Below are positions 45,184 through 53,485 of a stretch of 64,000 nt of DNA, in pieces. The DNA is from Variovorax sp. V213 (lineage in GTDB: Bacteria > Pseudomonadota > Gammaproteobacteria > Burkholderiales > Burkholderiaceae_C): positions 1,365,001-1,429,000 of the forward strand of contig NZ_AP028664.1 in the NCBI RefSeq assembly GCF_041154455.1, in the 5' to 3' direction. Within the stretch, counting starts at the first letter, position 1. Each line of letters begins with the position of its first letter. The position numbers and the translations under genes were made by a program. The notes below the pieces were generated by a model, which ran no database searches, was not told where the DNA came from, and saw nothing but the letters and a program-made list of their open reading frames with translations.

Positions 45184-45482
45184 TGGAAACAATAAGCGCC
45201 ATACACGGCGCAGTGGCATCGGCCCGCTTGGCGTTTTTGGCAACGCCGAGCCAGTCAAGGCAGATGAAGGTCAGGGGTGGGAGCCGGAAAGTCCGCCCTC
45301 GCAAAAGGGTTGAAAAGGGCTTTCTTCGTCCCCGGCAGAGAGCCGGTGTTGCGGGCAACTGGACCCGGCAACGGTGGCTATTGTCGCATGAGTCGATAAT
45401 CTGTGGTTTGCCGCGCCCGAATGATTCATTCGGCGCCCGCGCTTTTCCCCCAATTTCCGCTACCCAAGGTAACTATCCAGAG
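45184..45482. other. 299-base divergent region between rhlE and ettA
   Basis: No gene is seen. It should hold both promoters; GATAAT (45394-45399) could be the ettA -10 but has no -35. A GGCGTT/AACGCC hairpin (45230-45246) lies in the rhlE leader. The long leader may carry cold-shock-type control, which is only a suggestion. Confidence 0.5.
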
Positions 45483-47144
45483 ATGGCTCAATACGTCTAT
45501 TCGATGAACCGTGTCAGCAAGACCGTGCCGCCCAAGCGGCAGCTCTTGAAAGACATTTCGCTCTCTTTCTTCCCCGGCGCCAAGATCGGCGTGCTCGGCC
45601 TGAACGGCTCGGGCAAGTCCACGCTGCTCAAGATCATGGCGGGTGTGGACAAGGAGTTCGAGGGCGAGGCGCTGCCCATGCCGGGGATGACGATCGGCTA
45701 TCTGGAGCAGGAACCCAAGCTCAACACCGAGCACACGGTGCGCGAATCGGTCGAAGAGTCCATGGGCGCGGTGTTTGCGGCCAAGGCGCGCCTCGAAGAG
45801 GTGTACATCGCCTATGGTGCCGAAGACGCCGACTTCGACGCGCTGGCGGCCGAGCAGGCCCAGCTCGAAGCCATCATCGCCACCGCCGGCACCGATTCCG
45901 AACATCAACTGGAAATCGCCGCCGACGCATTGCGCCTTCCGCCGTGGGACGCGAAGATCGGCCTGCTGTCAGGCGGCGAAAAGCGGCGCGTGGCGCTGTG
46001 CCGCCTCTTGCTGTCCAAGCCCGACATGCTGCTGCTCGATGAGCCGACCAACCACCTGGACGCCGAATCGGTGGAGTGGCTCGAAGTGTTCCTGCAGCGC
46101 TTCACGGGCACCGTGGTGGCCATCACCCACGATCGCTACTTCCTCGACAACGCGGCCGAGTGGATCCTGGAAATGGACCGCGGTCGCGGCATTCCCTGGA
46201 AGGGCAACTACAGCACCTGGCTCGAGCAGAAGGGCGAACGCCTGGCGCAGGAACAGAAGAGCGAAGAGGCCCACGCCAAGGCGCTGAAGAAGGAACTGGA
46301 GTGGTCGCGCCAGAACCCGAAGGCACGCCAGGCCAAGAGCAAATCCCGCCTGGCCCGCTTCGAAGAGCTGAGCGACATGGAATACCAGAAGCGCAACGAG
46401 ACGCAGGAGATCTTCATTCCGGTGGCGGAGCGGCTGGGTCAGCAGGTGTTCGAGTTCCACGGCGTCAGCAAGTCCTTCGGCGACCGCATGCTGATCGACA
46501 ATCTGAGCTTCACCGTGCCGCCGGGCGCGATCGTCGGCATCATCGGCCCGAACGGCGCCGGCAAGTCGACGCTCTTCAAGCTGCTCGCGGGCAAGGAAAA
46601 GCCGGATTCGGGCGAGGTCATCATCGGCCAGACCGTGAAGATGGCCTTCGTCGACCAGCACCGCGACGAACTCGCCAACAACAAGACCGTGTGGGAAGAC
46701 ATCTCGAACGGCCTGGACATCATCAATGTCGGCAAGTTCCAGATGGCGAGCCGCGCGTATGCGGGCCGCTTCAACTTCAATGGCGCGGACCAGCAGAAGA
46801 AGGTCGGCACGCTGTCGGGCGGCGAGCGCGGCCGGCTGCACCTGGCCAAGACGCTGATCGCGGGCGGCAACGTGCTGCTGCTGGACGAACCGTCGAACGA
46901 CCTCGACGTGGAAACGCTGCGTGCGCTCGAAGACGCGCTGCTCGAGTTCGCCGGCACCGTCATGGTCATCAGCCACGACCGCTGGTTCCTCGACCGCATT
47001 GCCACGCACATCCTCGCCGCCGAAGGCGACAGCCAATGGACCTTCTTCGACGGCAACTACCAGGAGTACGAAGCCGACAAGAAGAAGCGCCTGGGCGAAG
47101 AAGGCGCCAAGCCGAAACGCATGCGCTACAAGGCCCTCAAGTAA
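45483..47144 (+). CDS. ettA: Energy-dependent translational throttle protein EttA (ABC-F)
   Basis: A 553-residue cytoplasmic ABC-F protein with two ATPase domains. Domain 1 has GLNGSGKSTLLKIMAG, LSGGEKRRVALCRLL and LLLDEPTNHLDAESV. Domain 2 has GPNGAGKSTLFKLLAG, LSGGERGRLHLAKTL and LLLDEPSNDLDVETL. The arm insertion after the first Walker A and the linker ARQAKSKSRLARFEEL are EttA-like. It binds the ribosomal E site and gates early elongation by ATP/ADP ratio. The ATG at 45483 gives the standard start MAQYVYSMNRVSK. Confidence 0.95.
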   Translation: MAQYVYSMNRVSKTVPPKRQLLKDISLSFFPGAKIGVLGLNGSGKSTLLKIMAGVDKEFEGEALPMPGMTIGYLEQEPKLNTEHTVRESVEESMGAVFAAKARLEEVYIAYGAEDADFDALAAEQAQLEAIIATAGTDSEHQLEIAADALRLPPWDAKIGLLSGGEKRRVALCRLLLSKPDMLLLDEPTNHLDAESVEWLEVFLQRFTGTVVAITHDRYFLDNAAEWILEMDRGRGIPWKGNYSTWLEQKGERLAQEQKSEEAHAKALKKELEWSRQNPKARQAKSKSRLARFEELSDMEYQKRNETQEIFIPVAERLGQQVFEFHGVSKSFGDRMLIDNLSFTVPPGAIVGIIGPNGAGKSTLFKLLAGKEKPDSGEVIIGQTVKMAFVDQHRDELANNKTVWEDISNGLDIINVGKFQMASRAYAGRFNFNGADQQKKVGTLSGGERGRLHLAKTLIAGGNVLLLDEPSNDLDVETLRALEDALLEFAGTVMVISHDRWFLDRIATHILAAEGDSQWTFFDGNYQEYEADKKKRLGEEGAKPKRMRYKALK

Positions 47145-47174
47145 GCCTGAACCGGTTCTTCCGGAACGCGAACG

Positions 47175-47208
47175 GCGCGCCGACCCTTGGAGGGCGGCGC
47201 GCTTTTTT
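47175..47208 (+). terminator. Intrinsic terminator of ettA
   Basis: GCGCGCCG and CGGCGCGC form an 8-bp GC stem, with an inner CCC/GGG pairing, followed by six T. It lies 31 bases after the ettA stop. Confidence 0.95.
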
Positions 47209-47229
47209 CATGGGCGGCAGGCCGGCGTT

Positions 47230-48059
47230 TCAACGCGCCCGCACCAGCCGAAAGGCCGCATTCGCCCCCCATGTGGCGACCAGCAGGTTCCCGTCGGGTG
47301 TGCGGACGAGTCCGACCGGGCTGGACAGGCCGTCCGCCACCACGACGCGGCCTCCTTCGCGGTCGATGCGGCTGACTGTCGTGCCGCCGTAGTCGACCAC
47401 ATAGGCGGCTGCACCCTCCGGATCCGCGACGATGCCGGGGCCTGGGCTGCGCAGCCCGCCGTGGATGTTTCGCGCGCGTCCATCCTGTCCGACCAGCGAG
47501 ATGCCGCCTGCGATGTTGCTGACCATCAGCTCGCCGCCCGCCAGTTCGACCGCGCCGACGGTGTTTGCAGTCCCTGCGCGGCGACTTCGATCCTGCCGTC
47601 GGGATGCGCGGCGAGGATCTGATTGGTTCGTCGGTTGGCGATCAGCAATCGGCCCTTGCGATCGAAGCTCAGGCCCGCCGGCGTTGCCAGGCCGCGCACG
47701 AACACGCTCTGCCTGCCGTCGGGCGTGAAGCGCCACACCAGGTCTTGGCTGTAGGACGCGACGAAGATGTCGCCGGAAGCGCCGATCGCCAGCCCGCTGG
47801 GGCCGTTCAGGCCCGATGCGAACACCGAGCGGGCCCCATCTGGCGCAAAGCGCAGGACGGTCCCGGCCGACCAGTTGGCGACATAGAGATGGCCGGCTGC
47901 GTCGTAGGCCATGCCGACCGGTGAGGAGAGGTCGTCATGCACGGCGCGTTTCTCCACCGTCCAGCTCGGCAAGGCGGGCGAGGCGGGCGCATTCATCGCA
48001 GCCGCAAGCAGCGCCAGGCCGAGCAGCGGCAGGCGGATGCGAAAACTGCGGTGCTTCAT
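47230..48059 (-). pseudogene. NHL/SMP-30-type beta-propeller protein, interrupted by a frameshift
   Basis: Two overlapping frames share one protein. The 5' part (48059 to about 47565) begins with a signal peptide (LLGLALLAAAMNAPASPA) and has NHL-like repeats such as SSPVGMAYDAAGHLYVANW and NGPSGLAIGASGDIFVASY. The 3' part continues in another frame from TVGAVELAGGELMVSN through VGLVRTPDGNLLVATWG. The break falls near 47564-47566, at a short A-run (minus strand). One extra base there would give a continuous protein of about 276 residues. The cause could be a true mutation, a sequencing error or programmed slippage. Coupled to the upstream carboxymuconolactone decarboxylase-like gene. Confidence 0.85.
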
Positions 48060-48478
48060 GCGGGCTCTCCCTGCGGGGCGTCCGCGGCAAACACCTCGCG
48101 CGCCGCCGTCAGGCCGTTGAGTGCTGCCGGAAAGCCCGCGTACACGGCCATCTGCATGATGACCTCGACGATTTCGGTGCGCGTGACGCCGACATTGAGC
48201 GCGCCCTGGATATGCACCTTGAGCTGCGGTGCCGCATTGCCCATGGCCGTGAGCGCGGCAACCACCGCGATCTCGCGTGAACGCAGGTCGAGGCCGGGGC
48301 GCGAGTAGATGTCGCCGAACGGGAACTCGATCAGGAGGCGGGCGAAATCGGGGGCGATGCCGGCCAGGCTTTCGACGACCTTGATGCCGCCTTCACCGTC
48401 GATTTGCTGCAGCCTGGCCAGCCCGCGCTCGTAGCGCAGGTTGTCGTTGCCGTCTTGGCTTGCTTGTGTGTTGATCAT
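48056..48478 (-). CDS. Carboxymuconolactone decarboxylase family protein
   Basis: A 140-residue helical AhpD/CMD-fold protein: LRSREIAVVAALTAMGNAAPQLKVHIQGALNVG and EIVEVIMQMAVYAGFPAALNGL. It has no CxxC, so it resembles the decarboxylase branch, not the AhpD peroxidase branch. ATG at 48478. It overlaps the MerR gene upstream by 86 bases and the NHL gene downstream by four, so all three form one operon. Actual reaction unknown. Confidence 0.87.
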   Translation of the reverse strand: MINTQASQDGNDNLRYERGLARLQQIDGEGGIKVVESLAGIAPDFARLLIEFPFGDIYSRPGLDLRSREIAVVAALTAMGNAAPQLKVHIQGALNVGVTRTEIVEVIMQMAVYAGFPAALNGLTAAREVFAADAPQGEPA

Positions 48479-48887
48479 CGCTCGTCTTCCTTTCCGGGGC
48501 AGTGCCCGGTGACGAGGGACGCTTCTTGTCGATGGCACGGTAGTGCTCGATCTTCAGCGAAAGCGCGTGCATGGATTGCTGCAGCGCCACCACTTTGGCC
48601 TGGACCTCGGCAAGATGCTGTTCGAGCATCTTGCGCCGCTCCCCGACACTGGCGTCCCCCTGGCTTCGAAGCCTGGCGAAGGCCTGCATGCCCTGGATGG
48701 GCATGCCGGTTTCGCGCAGGCGCAACAGGAAGGCCAACCAGTCCATGTCGGCTCGCGCGTAACGGCGCTGGCCACCCGGTGCCCGGGGCACTGCGGCGAT
48801 CAGTCCGATGCGCTCGTAGTAACGCAGCGTGTGGGCCGTGAGGCCGGTGCGCTGCGCGACTTCCGCAATGGTCAAGCTGGCTTCCAT
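48393..48887 (-). CDS. MerR family transcriptional regulator
   Basis: A 164-residue MerR regulator. The winged helix is LTIAEVAQRTGLTAHTLRYYERIGLI and the dimer helix follows (RRKMLEQHLAEVQAKVVALQQSMHAL). It contains no cysteine at all, so it cannot be a thiol or Cys-metal sensor. The last 40 or so residues are Arg/Pro/Ala-rich and partly read out of frame through the next gene, unlike family norms, which suggests loss of an earlier stop. The start at 48887 lies directly behind its promoter. Confidence 0.9.
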   Translation of the reverse strand: MEASLTIAEVAQRTGLTAHTLRYYERIGLIAAVPRAPGGQRRYARADMDWLAFLLRLRETGMPIQGMQAFARLRSQGDASVGERRKMLEQHLAEVQAKVVALQQSMHALSLKIEHYRAIDKKRPSSPGTAPERKTSDDQHTSKPRRQRQPALRARAGQAAANRR

Positions 48888-48894
48888 GGCGGGA

Positions 48895-48925
48895 ATTCTC
48901 GAAGTTGGAGCGCGCTCCAAGTCAA
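48895..48925 (-). promoter_or_regulatory. MerR-type promoter with 19-base spacer and palindromic operator
   Basis: On the minus strand, -35 TTGACT and -10 GAGAAT are separated by 19 bases, the hallmark of MerR-regulated promoters. The perfect palindrome TTGGAGCGCGCTCCAA (48905-48920) sits in the spacer and resembles AdhR/NmlR-type sites. The predicted start of transcription is about one base before the merR ATG. Confidence 0.8.
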
Positions 48926-50316
48926 GCGCTTTCTGTGGCTTCTGTCGGCAGCGGCGTTCGAGGCGCGAAATCGCCCGGCTGCGGCCAGCGCATCTGCACG
49001 CGCTTTTGCACCGCGTGGATGTTGTTGCGCAGCGCATAGAGCTCGTCGGCATACGACAGCGGAACGGCCACCTTGTTCACCACGCGGTCGAGCTCGTCGA
49101 GTTCGTCGAGCAACTCGTCGCGCCCGCCCTGCCGTGCATCGACCTTGGCCTCGATGTCGCGCAGCCGCGCATACCAGCGGAACACACGCCGCCGCACGCG
49201 GAACTGGTAGAGCGGCGGCACCACGCGGCTCAGCGGCAGCATCAGCACCAGCAGGCCACCGAGTACCAGCCACATGCGCTCGATCAGATTGCTGGCCCAG
49301 AACGGCAGGTAGCGCTGCCAGAACGGCGGCGTGCCGTTGATTGCGCGGTCGCCCTCGGGGCTCACGGGCAGTTCGCTGGTGCGCGTGTTGGGGAAGTCGC
49401 GCGCGCGGTTGAACCAGCCGGCGTCGCTGTGCACGCCTTGCGCGGCTTGCGCAAAGAGCTGCCGCAGTGCCGGGTGCGTCTCGTCGCGTGAGAGCAGCGA
49501 GGTGGTGGCCGCGAGCAGCGACACGTCGGAGGGCGGCAGGTCCCGCGACAGATCGACCACGCCGCGCGGCAGCGTGACCGCCGAGAGGAACGGGAAGCGC
49601 CGCGTATAGGCATCGGCCTGGCCGAAGTTCATCAGCCTGATGTCAGGAGCACGCAGCAGGCGCTGCACCTGCGGCGACTGCGGCGCGGAGGCCAGCACGA
49701 TGGCGTCGAGCAGCCCGGCCTGGAGCGCTTCGGCCGCGGCCGCCTGCTCGAGGTTGGAAAGCTGCAGCGCGTTGGAGTCCAGGTGGTTGGCCTTGAAGAG
49801 CCTTTCCATGATCTCGGGCAGGCCGCTGCCCGCCAGGTCGACGTTCACGCGCAAGCCGCGCAGCTGGGCGAGCGAGGTCAGGGTGCTTGTCTTGCGGTCG
49901 ATCTTCTGCGCGCTGTCGGCGCGGTAGAAGAGCCAGATCGGTTCGAAGAACAGGCTGCCGAGGGAGGTGAGGCCGGCTTCCTCGTCGGACACCGGGTCGG
50001 CGCTGCCGCCGCGCACGAAGCCCACGTCGGCGCCGCCGCTGCGAAGCAGTTCCAGGTTCTCGGACGATCCCGTGGTGGCCTTGAGCTCCACCTCGATGCC
50101 GCTGCTCTTGAGCAGCTCGGCATAGCGCTTGCCGAACTGCGAATAGGCGCTGCCGGTGGGGCCGGTGGCCAGCGTCACATGCTTGGGCGGCTGCGGCTGC
50201 AGCCACCAGTAGGCGGCAATCAGCAGACCGATCACGAGGAACACGATCGGGCCCGCCGAGGCGATCAGGTCGCGGATCGACAGCAGGATCAGCTTCAGCG
50301 TCTTGGGCATGGACAT
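48922..50316 (-). CDS. TAXI-family TRAP receptor, membrane-anchored
   Basis: A 464-residue protein. An N-terminal helix (IVFLVIGLLIAAYWWL) is followed by a TAXI receptor domain (VTLATGPTGSAYSQFGKRYAELL, LRSGGADVGFVRGG), a second helix (MWLVLGGLLVLMLPLSRVV), and a charged, probably coiled C-terminus (EAKVDARQGGRDELLDELDELDRV). No TRAP permease gene is adjacent, so it may be a sensor or partner of a distant transporter. ATG at 50316 is chosen over a TTG at 50325. Its stop overlaps the -35 of merR. Confidence 0.87.
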   Translation of the reverse strand: MSMPKTLKLILLSIRDLIASAGPIVFLVIGLLIAAYWWLQPQPPKHVTLATGPTGSAYSQFGKRYAELLKSSGIEVELKATTGSSENLELLRSGGADVGFVRGGSADPVSDEEAGLTSLGSLFFEPIWLFYRADSAQKIDRKTSTLTSLAQLRGLRVNVDLAGSGLPEIMERLFKANHLDSNALQLSNLEQAAAAEALQAGLLDAIVLASAPQSPQVQRLLRAPDIRLMNFGQADAYTRRFPFLSAVTLPRGVVDLSRDLPPSDVSLLAATTSLLSRDETHPALRQLFAQAAQGVHSDAGWFNRARDFPNTRTSELPVSPEGDRAINGTPPFWQRYLPFWASNLIERMWLVLGGLLVLMLPLSRVVPPLYQFRVRRRVFRWYARLRDIEAKVDARQGGRDELLDELDELDRVVNKVAVPLSYADELYALRNNIHAVQKRVQMRWPQPGDFAPRTPLPTEATESA

Positions 50317-50326
50317 GGGGATCAAT

Positions 50327-51364
50327 TCAAGCTTTGGTTGCGGCGAGGTCGGACGCGCACGGCACGTGCAGCTCGCCCACGGTGACGGAACGCGCCGCCA
50401 GCACCGCGCGCAAGGTGGCGCGCGCCACCACTTCGGCGGCCATGGTGCCGAGCACGGTCATGCCCGGGGCATCGCCCTCGAGCGGCACCTGGCCCGTGGC
50501 CAACGCAAAGAGCGTGTCGCCGTCGCTCATCGTGTGCACCGGATTGATGGCGCGCGCAAGGCCGTCGTGTGCCACGCTGGCGAGGCGGTTGGCCTGCACC
50601 TTCGTCAATACCGCGTCGGTCGCGATCACGCCCAGCGTGGTGTTGGTGCCCGCAAGCAGGGGCTTGGGCGGCTCCCCGCGCAGCAGGGCGCGGCGGGTGT
50701 CGAGCAGTGCAAGCCCGTCTTCGGTGCGCGCACCGGCCACCGGCTGCGCGGTGTCGGGGTCGATCACGTCGCCCAGCGCGTTGACCGCGATCAGCGCGCC
50801 CACCGTCACGCCGCCCACGGTGACCGAAGCCGTGCCGATGCCGCCCTTCATGGCGCGATGCACGCCGAAGAGCTTGCCCACGAGCGCACCGCTGCCGGCG
50901 CCCACGTTGCCTTCGGCCGGGGCTGCATTGCTTGCCGCGTCGCAGGCCGCATAGCCGGCTGCGGCGTCGGGGCGGATGCGCGCATCGCCCACGGGCAGGT
51001 CGAACAGCACGGCGGCCGGCACGATGGGCAGGATGCCGAAGCGCACGTCCATGCCGATGTTCCGCTCCTCGAGCCAGCGCATCGCGCCCTCGGCCGCGGC
51101 CAGGCCCCAGGCGCTGCCACCTGCCAGCATGATGCCGTGCACCTGCTGCACCAGGTTGCCGGGCGAGAGCAGGTCGGTTTCGCGCGTGCCGGGCGCGGCG
51201 CCGCGCACGTCGACGCCGGCCACGGCGCCTTCGCGCGCAAGGATCACGGTGCAGCCAGTGGGCCTGCGCGTGTCGGAAAAATGGCCGACTTCGATGCCGG
51301 CGACATCGGTAATGGCGCCTGAAGACGGCGAAGGAGAAGAGAAGGCAGAAGACGGAGCGGGCAT
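50327..51364 (-). CDS. P1-family (DmpA/BapA-type) self-processing aminopeptidase
   Basis: A 345-residue Ntn-type peptidase. The start DVAGIEVGHFSDTRRPTGCTVIL and GTRETDLLSPGNLVQQVHGIMLAGGSAWGL are typical of the family. Autocleavage would occur before the nucleophile in LLAGTNTTLGVIATDA (about T242). Members release N-terminal D-Ala, L-Ala or beta-amino acids; a beta-peptidyl aminopeptidase is known from Variovorax. No signal peptide. It lies just upstream of the TAXI gene and is divergent from a DadA-like gene. Confidence 0.88.
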   Translation of the reverse strand: MPAPSSAFSSPSPSSGAITDVAGIEVGHFSDTRRPTGCTVILAREGAVAGVDVRGAAPGTRETDLLSPGNLVQQVHGIMLAGGSAWGLAAAEGAMRWLEERNIGMDVRFGILPIVPAAVLFDLPVGDARIRPDAAAGYAACDAASNAAPAEGNVGAGSGALVGKLFGVHRAMKGGIGTASVTVGGVTVGALIAVNALGDVIDPDTAQPVAGARTEDGLALLDTRRALLRGEPPKPLLAGTNTTLGVIATDAVLTKVQANRLASVAHDGLARAINPVHTMSDGDTLFALATGQVPLEGDAPGMTVLGTMAAEVVARATLRAVLAARSVTVGELHVPCASDLAATKA

Positions 51365-51404
51365 GGCGGCCGATTATGGGACCGCGCCCTCTACGATAGG
51401 CCCC

Positions 51405-52703
51405 ATGACAGTTGCAAGAAGTTTCTCTGCGGGCGGCACCGGACGCCACGCGGTCGTGATCGGCGCGGGTGCCGTGGGCAGCGCAACCGCCATCGAGGCC
51501 TTGCGCGCCGGCCTGCGCGTGACGGTGGTGGAGCCCGGCGAGCCGGGCGGCCCGCAGGCCACGAGCTACGGCAATGCGGGTTGGTTGTCGTCGCATTCCG
51601 TGGTGCCGCCCGCGCTGCCCGGTGCCTGGCGCAAGGTGCCCGGCTGGCTGGCCGATCCGCTGGGGCCGCTTGCGCTGCGCTGGCGCTATCTGCCGAGGGC
51701 CTTGCCCTGGCTGCTGCGCTACCTGGCCTCGGGCTGGACCGAAGCGCGCGTGCAGCGCACGGCCGACGCACTGCGCACGCTGCTTGCCGATGCGCCGGCC
51801 CTGCATGCCCGGCTGGCCGCCGAGGCCGGCGTGCCGCAACTCATCGAGCAGCGCGGGCTGCTGCATGCCTACCGCTCGCGCGAGGAGTTCGAAGGCGACG
51901 CACTCGGCTGGCGCGTGCGCCGGCGCACCGGCGTGCAGTGGGACGAATGGCCGGAGCCGGAACTTCGGCAGCGCGAGCCCGATCTCGACGCGCGCTACAC
52001 GCTCGGCATCTTCGTGCCCGAGGCCGGCCACTGCCGCAACCCTGGCGCCTATGTGGCCGCGCTGGCGCGCCATGCGCTGGAGGCCGGTGCGCAGCGCGTG
52101 GCGGCGCGCGCCACGGGCTTTCGCATCGAAGGCGGACGGCTGCGCGCGGTGCAGACGGAGGCCGGCGAGATCGCCTGCGACGCTGCCGCCATCTGCACCG
52201 GCGCGCGCTCGGCCCCTCTCGCCGCTGCGGCCGGCTCTGCGGTGCCGCTCGAATCGGAGCGCGGCTACCACGTGGTGGTCGAAGGCGCTGCGGTGGGGCC
52301 GCGCACGCCGACGATGGTGGCCGACGGCAAGCTCATCGCGCACTGGATGGACGGCGGCCTGCGCGCGGCCGGCCAGGTCGAGATCGGCGGGCTCGAGGCC
52401 GCGCCGGACTGGCGGCGTGCCGAGATCCTGCACCGCCATCTGCAATCGATGTTTCCAGGCCTGGCCGGCCAGGCGCCGGATGCGGTGGCGGTGAAGCATT
52501 GGCTCGGCCACCGGCCCAGCCTGCCCGATGGGCTGCCCTGCATCGGCGCGGCCGCGGCCAGCGCGGACATCGTGCTGGCCTTCGGGCACGGCCATGTCGG
52601 CCTGTGCGGCTCGGCGCGCACCGGCAGGCTTGCGGCGCAATTGCTCGCGGGCAGCACGCCCGATACGGCGCTTGCCCCGTTCGATCCCGGCCGCTTCAGC
52701 TGA
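51405..52703 (+). CDS. FAD-dependent D-amino acid dehydrogenase-like oxidoreductase
   Basis: A 432-residue DAO-fold flavoprotein. The dinucleotide motif is VVIGAGAVGSATAIEALRAGLRVTVVE. TSYGNAGWLSSHSVVPPALPG is the DadA-type substrate-proximal region, and the end IVLAFGHGHVGLCGSARTGRLAAQLL is typical. The enzymes oxidise D-amino acids to keto acids and pass electrons to the respiratory chain. It is divergent from the P1 peptidase by 40 bases, which suggests shared control and substrate flow, inferred. Confidence 0.88.
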   Translation: MTVARSFSAGGTGRHAVVIGAGAVGSATAIEALRAGLRVTVVEPGEPGGPQATSYGNAGWLSSHSVVPPALPGAWRKVPGWLADPLGPLALRWRYLPRALPWLLRYLASGWTEARVQRTADALRTLLADAPALHARLAAEAGVPQLIEQRGLLHAYRSREEFEGDALGWRVRRRTGVQWDEWPEPELRQREPDLDARYTLGIFVPEAGHCRNPGAYVAALARHALEAGAQRVAARATGFRIEGGRLRAVQTEAGEIACDAAAICTGARSAPLAAAAGSAVPLESERGYHVVVEGAAVGPRTPTMVADGKLIAHWMDGGLRAAGQVEIGGLEAAPDWRRAEILHRHLQSMFPGLAGQAPDAVAVKHWLGHRPSLPDGLPCIGAAAASADIVLAFGHGHVGLCGSARTGRLAAQLLAGSTPDTALAPFDPGRFS

Positions 52704-52724
52704 CCGGCCGGTTTCGTGTTCGGA

Positions 52725-53192
52725 TCAGCGGTAGCTTTGGTAGACGCGAGTGCCGCCGTCGGCCAGCACCAGCAAGACGTCGTAGGGGTCGCGCCGGTTC
52801 CCGTAGGCCGCGCCGTCCATGCCGGGCGAACCGACGGGCATGCCTGGCACGGCAAGGCCTATCGCCTTCGGCTTTTCCTGCAGCAGACGGCGCACCTCGC
52901 GTGCGGGCACGTGGCCTTCGAGGGCATAGCCGCCGACCATGCCGGTGTGGCACGAGCCCAGCTTGGCTGGAACGCCGAGCCGGGCGCGCGCGGCATCGTT
53001 GCCGTCGTCGTGCACGCGGCTTGCGAAGCCGTTCGCGTTGAGGTGCTTCACCCAATCCTGGCAGCACCCGCAATTCGGGTCTTTCCAGATCTCGACCATC
53101 GGCGCGGCAGCCGACGCGGCCAGCGGCCATGCCGCCGTCGATGCGAGCGCCAGCACGGGGGCTGCGCGCAGAAGAAGGGTGCGTCTGTGCAT
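52725..53192 (-). CDS. DUF411 exported metal-binding protein
   Basis: A 155-residue exported protein. The signal peptide is LLLRAAPVLALASTAAWPLA with a cleavage near ASAAA. The metal motif is KDPNCGCCQDWVKHL (CxCC) and a second cysteine/His pair is in GSCHTGMVGGYALEGHVP. DUF411 proteins are linked to copper handling by genomic context; direct proof for this one is lacking. Last gene of a four-gene unit on the minus strand. Confidence 0.85.
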   Translation of the reverse strand: MHRRTLLLRAAPVLALASTAAWPLAASAAAPMVEIWKDPNCGCCQDWVKHLNANGFASRVHDDGNDAARARLGVPAKLGSCHTGMVGGYALEGHVPAREVRRLLQEKPKAIGLAVPGMPVGSPGMDGAAYGNRRDPYDVLLVLADGGTRVYQSYR

Positions 53193-53203
53193 GCGGGTTC
53201 TCC

Positions 53204-53485
53204 TCAGGACGACAACTGCGCGCGGGCCTTGTCGACCCACACTTGCAGGTTGTCGAGCAGGTCTTTCTGGCTGAACGAGCAGCTCTCCTCGCTGAACAGC
53301 GCGCTCGATTCCAGCCGGTCGAGCAGGTTCAGCAGCACCTCGCCGTAGCGCGGCGGCAGGGCGCCGAGCAGGTCCGTGCTGGCGCGGGCCTCGTTCGACA
53401 GCGCAGCGGCCGAGCCGCCGCCGCTTTTTTGCAGCGCCGCGATGCGGCCGCCGAGGGCCTCGAGTTGCCGTGCGGCGGCGTTCAT
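53204..53485 (-). CDS. 93-residue hypothetical helical protein
   Basis: A small soluble protein with two probable amphipathic helices (ARQLEALGGRIAALQ and GEVLLNLLDRLESSALF) and one cysteine near the C-terminus. No signal peptide. I do not recognise a family. Its ATG overlaps the stop of the phosphodiesterase gene by four bases, and DUF411 follows 11 bases later, so it is a genuine coupled gene of the operon. The longer open frame upstream only shadows the phosphodiesterase gene. Confidence 0.72.
   Translation of the reverse strand: MNAAARQLEALGGRIAALQKSGGGSAAALSNEARASTDLLGALPPRYGEVLLNLLDRLESSALFSEESCSFSQKDLLDNLQVWVDKARAQLSS

Noticed and set aside
45281..45294. GGAAAGTCC resembling the start of RNase P RNA
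   Set aside because: Only nine bases match; no other conserved RNase P element is found within the following 180 bases before ettA.
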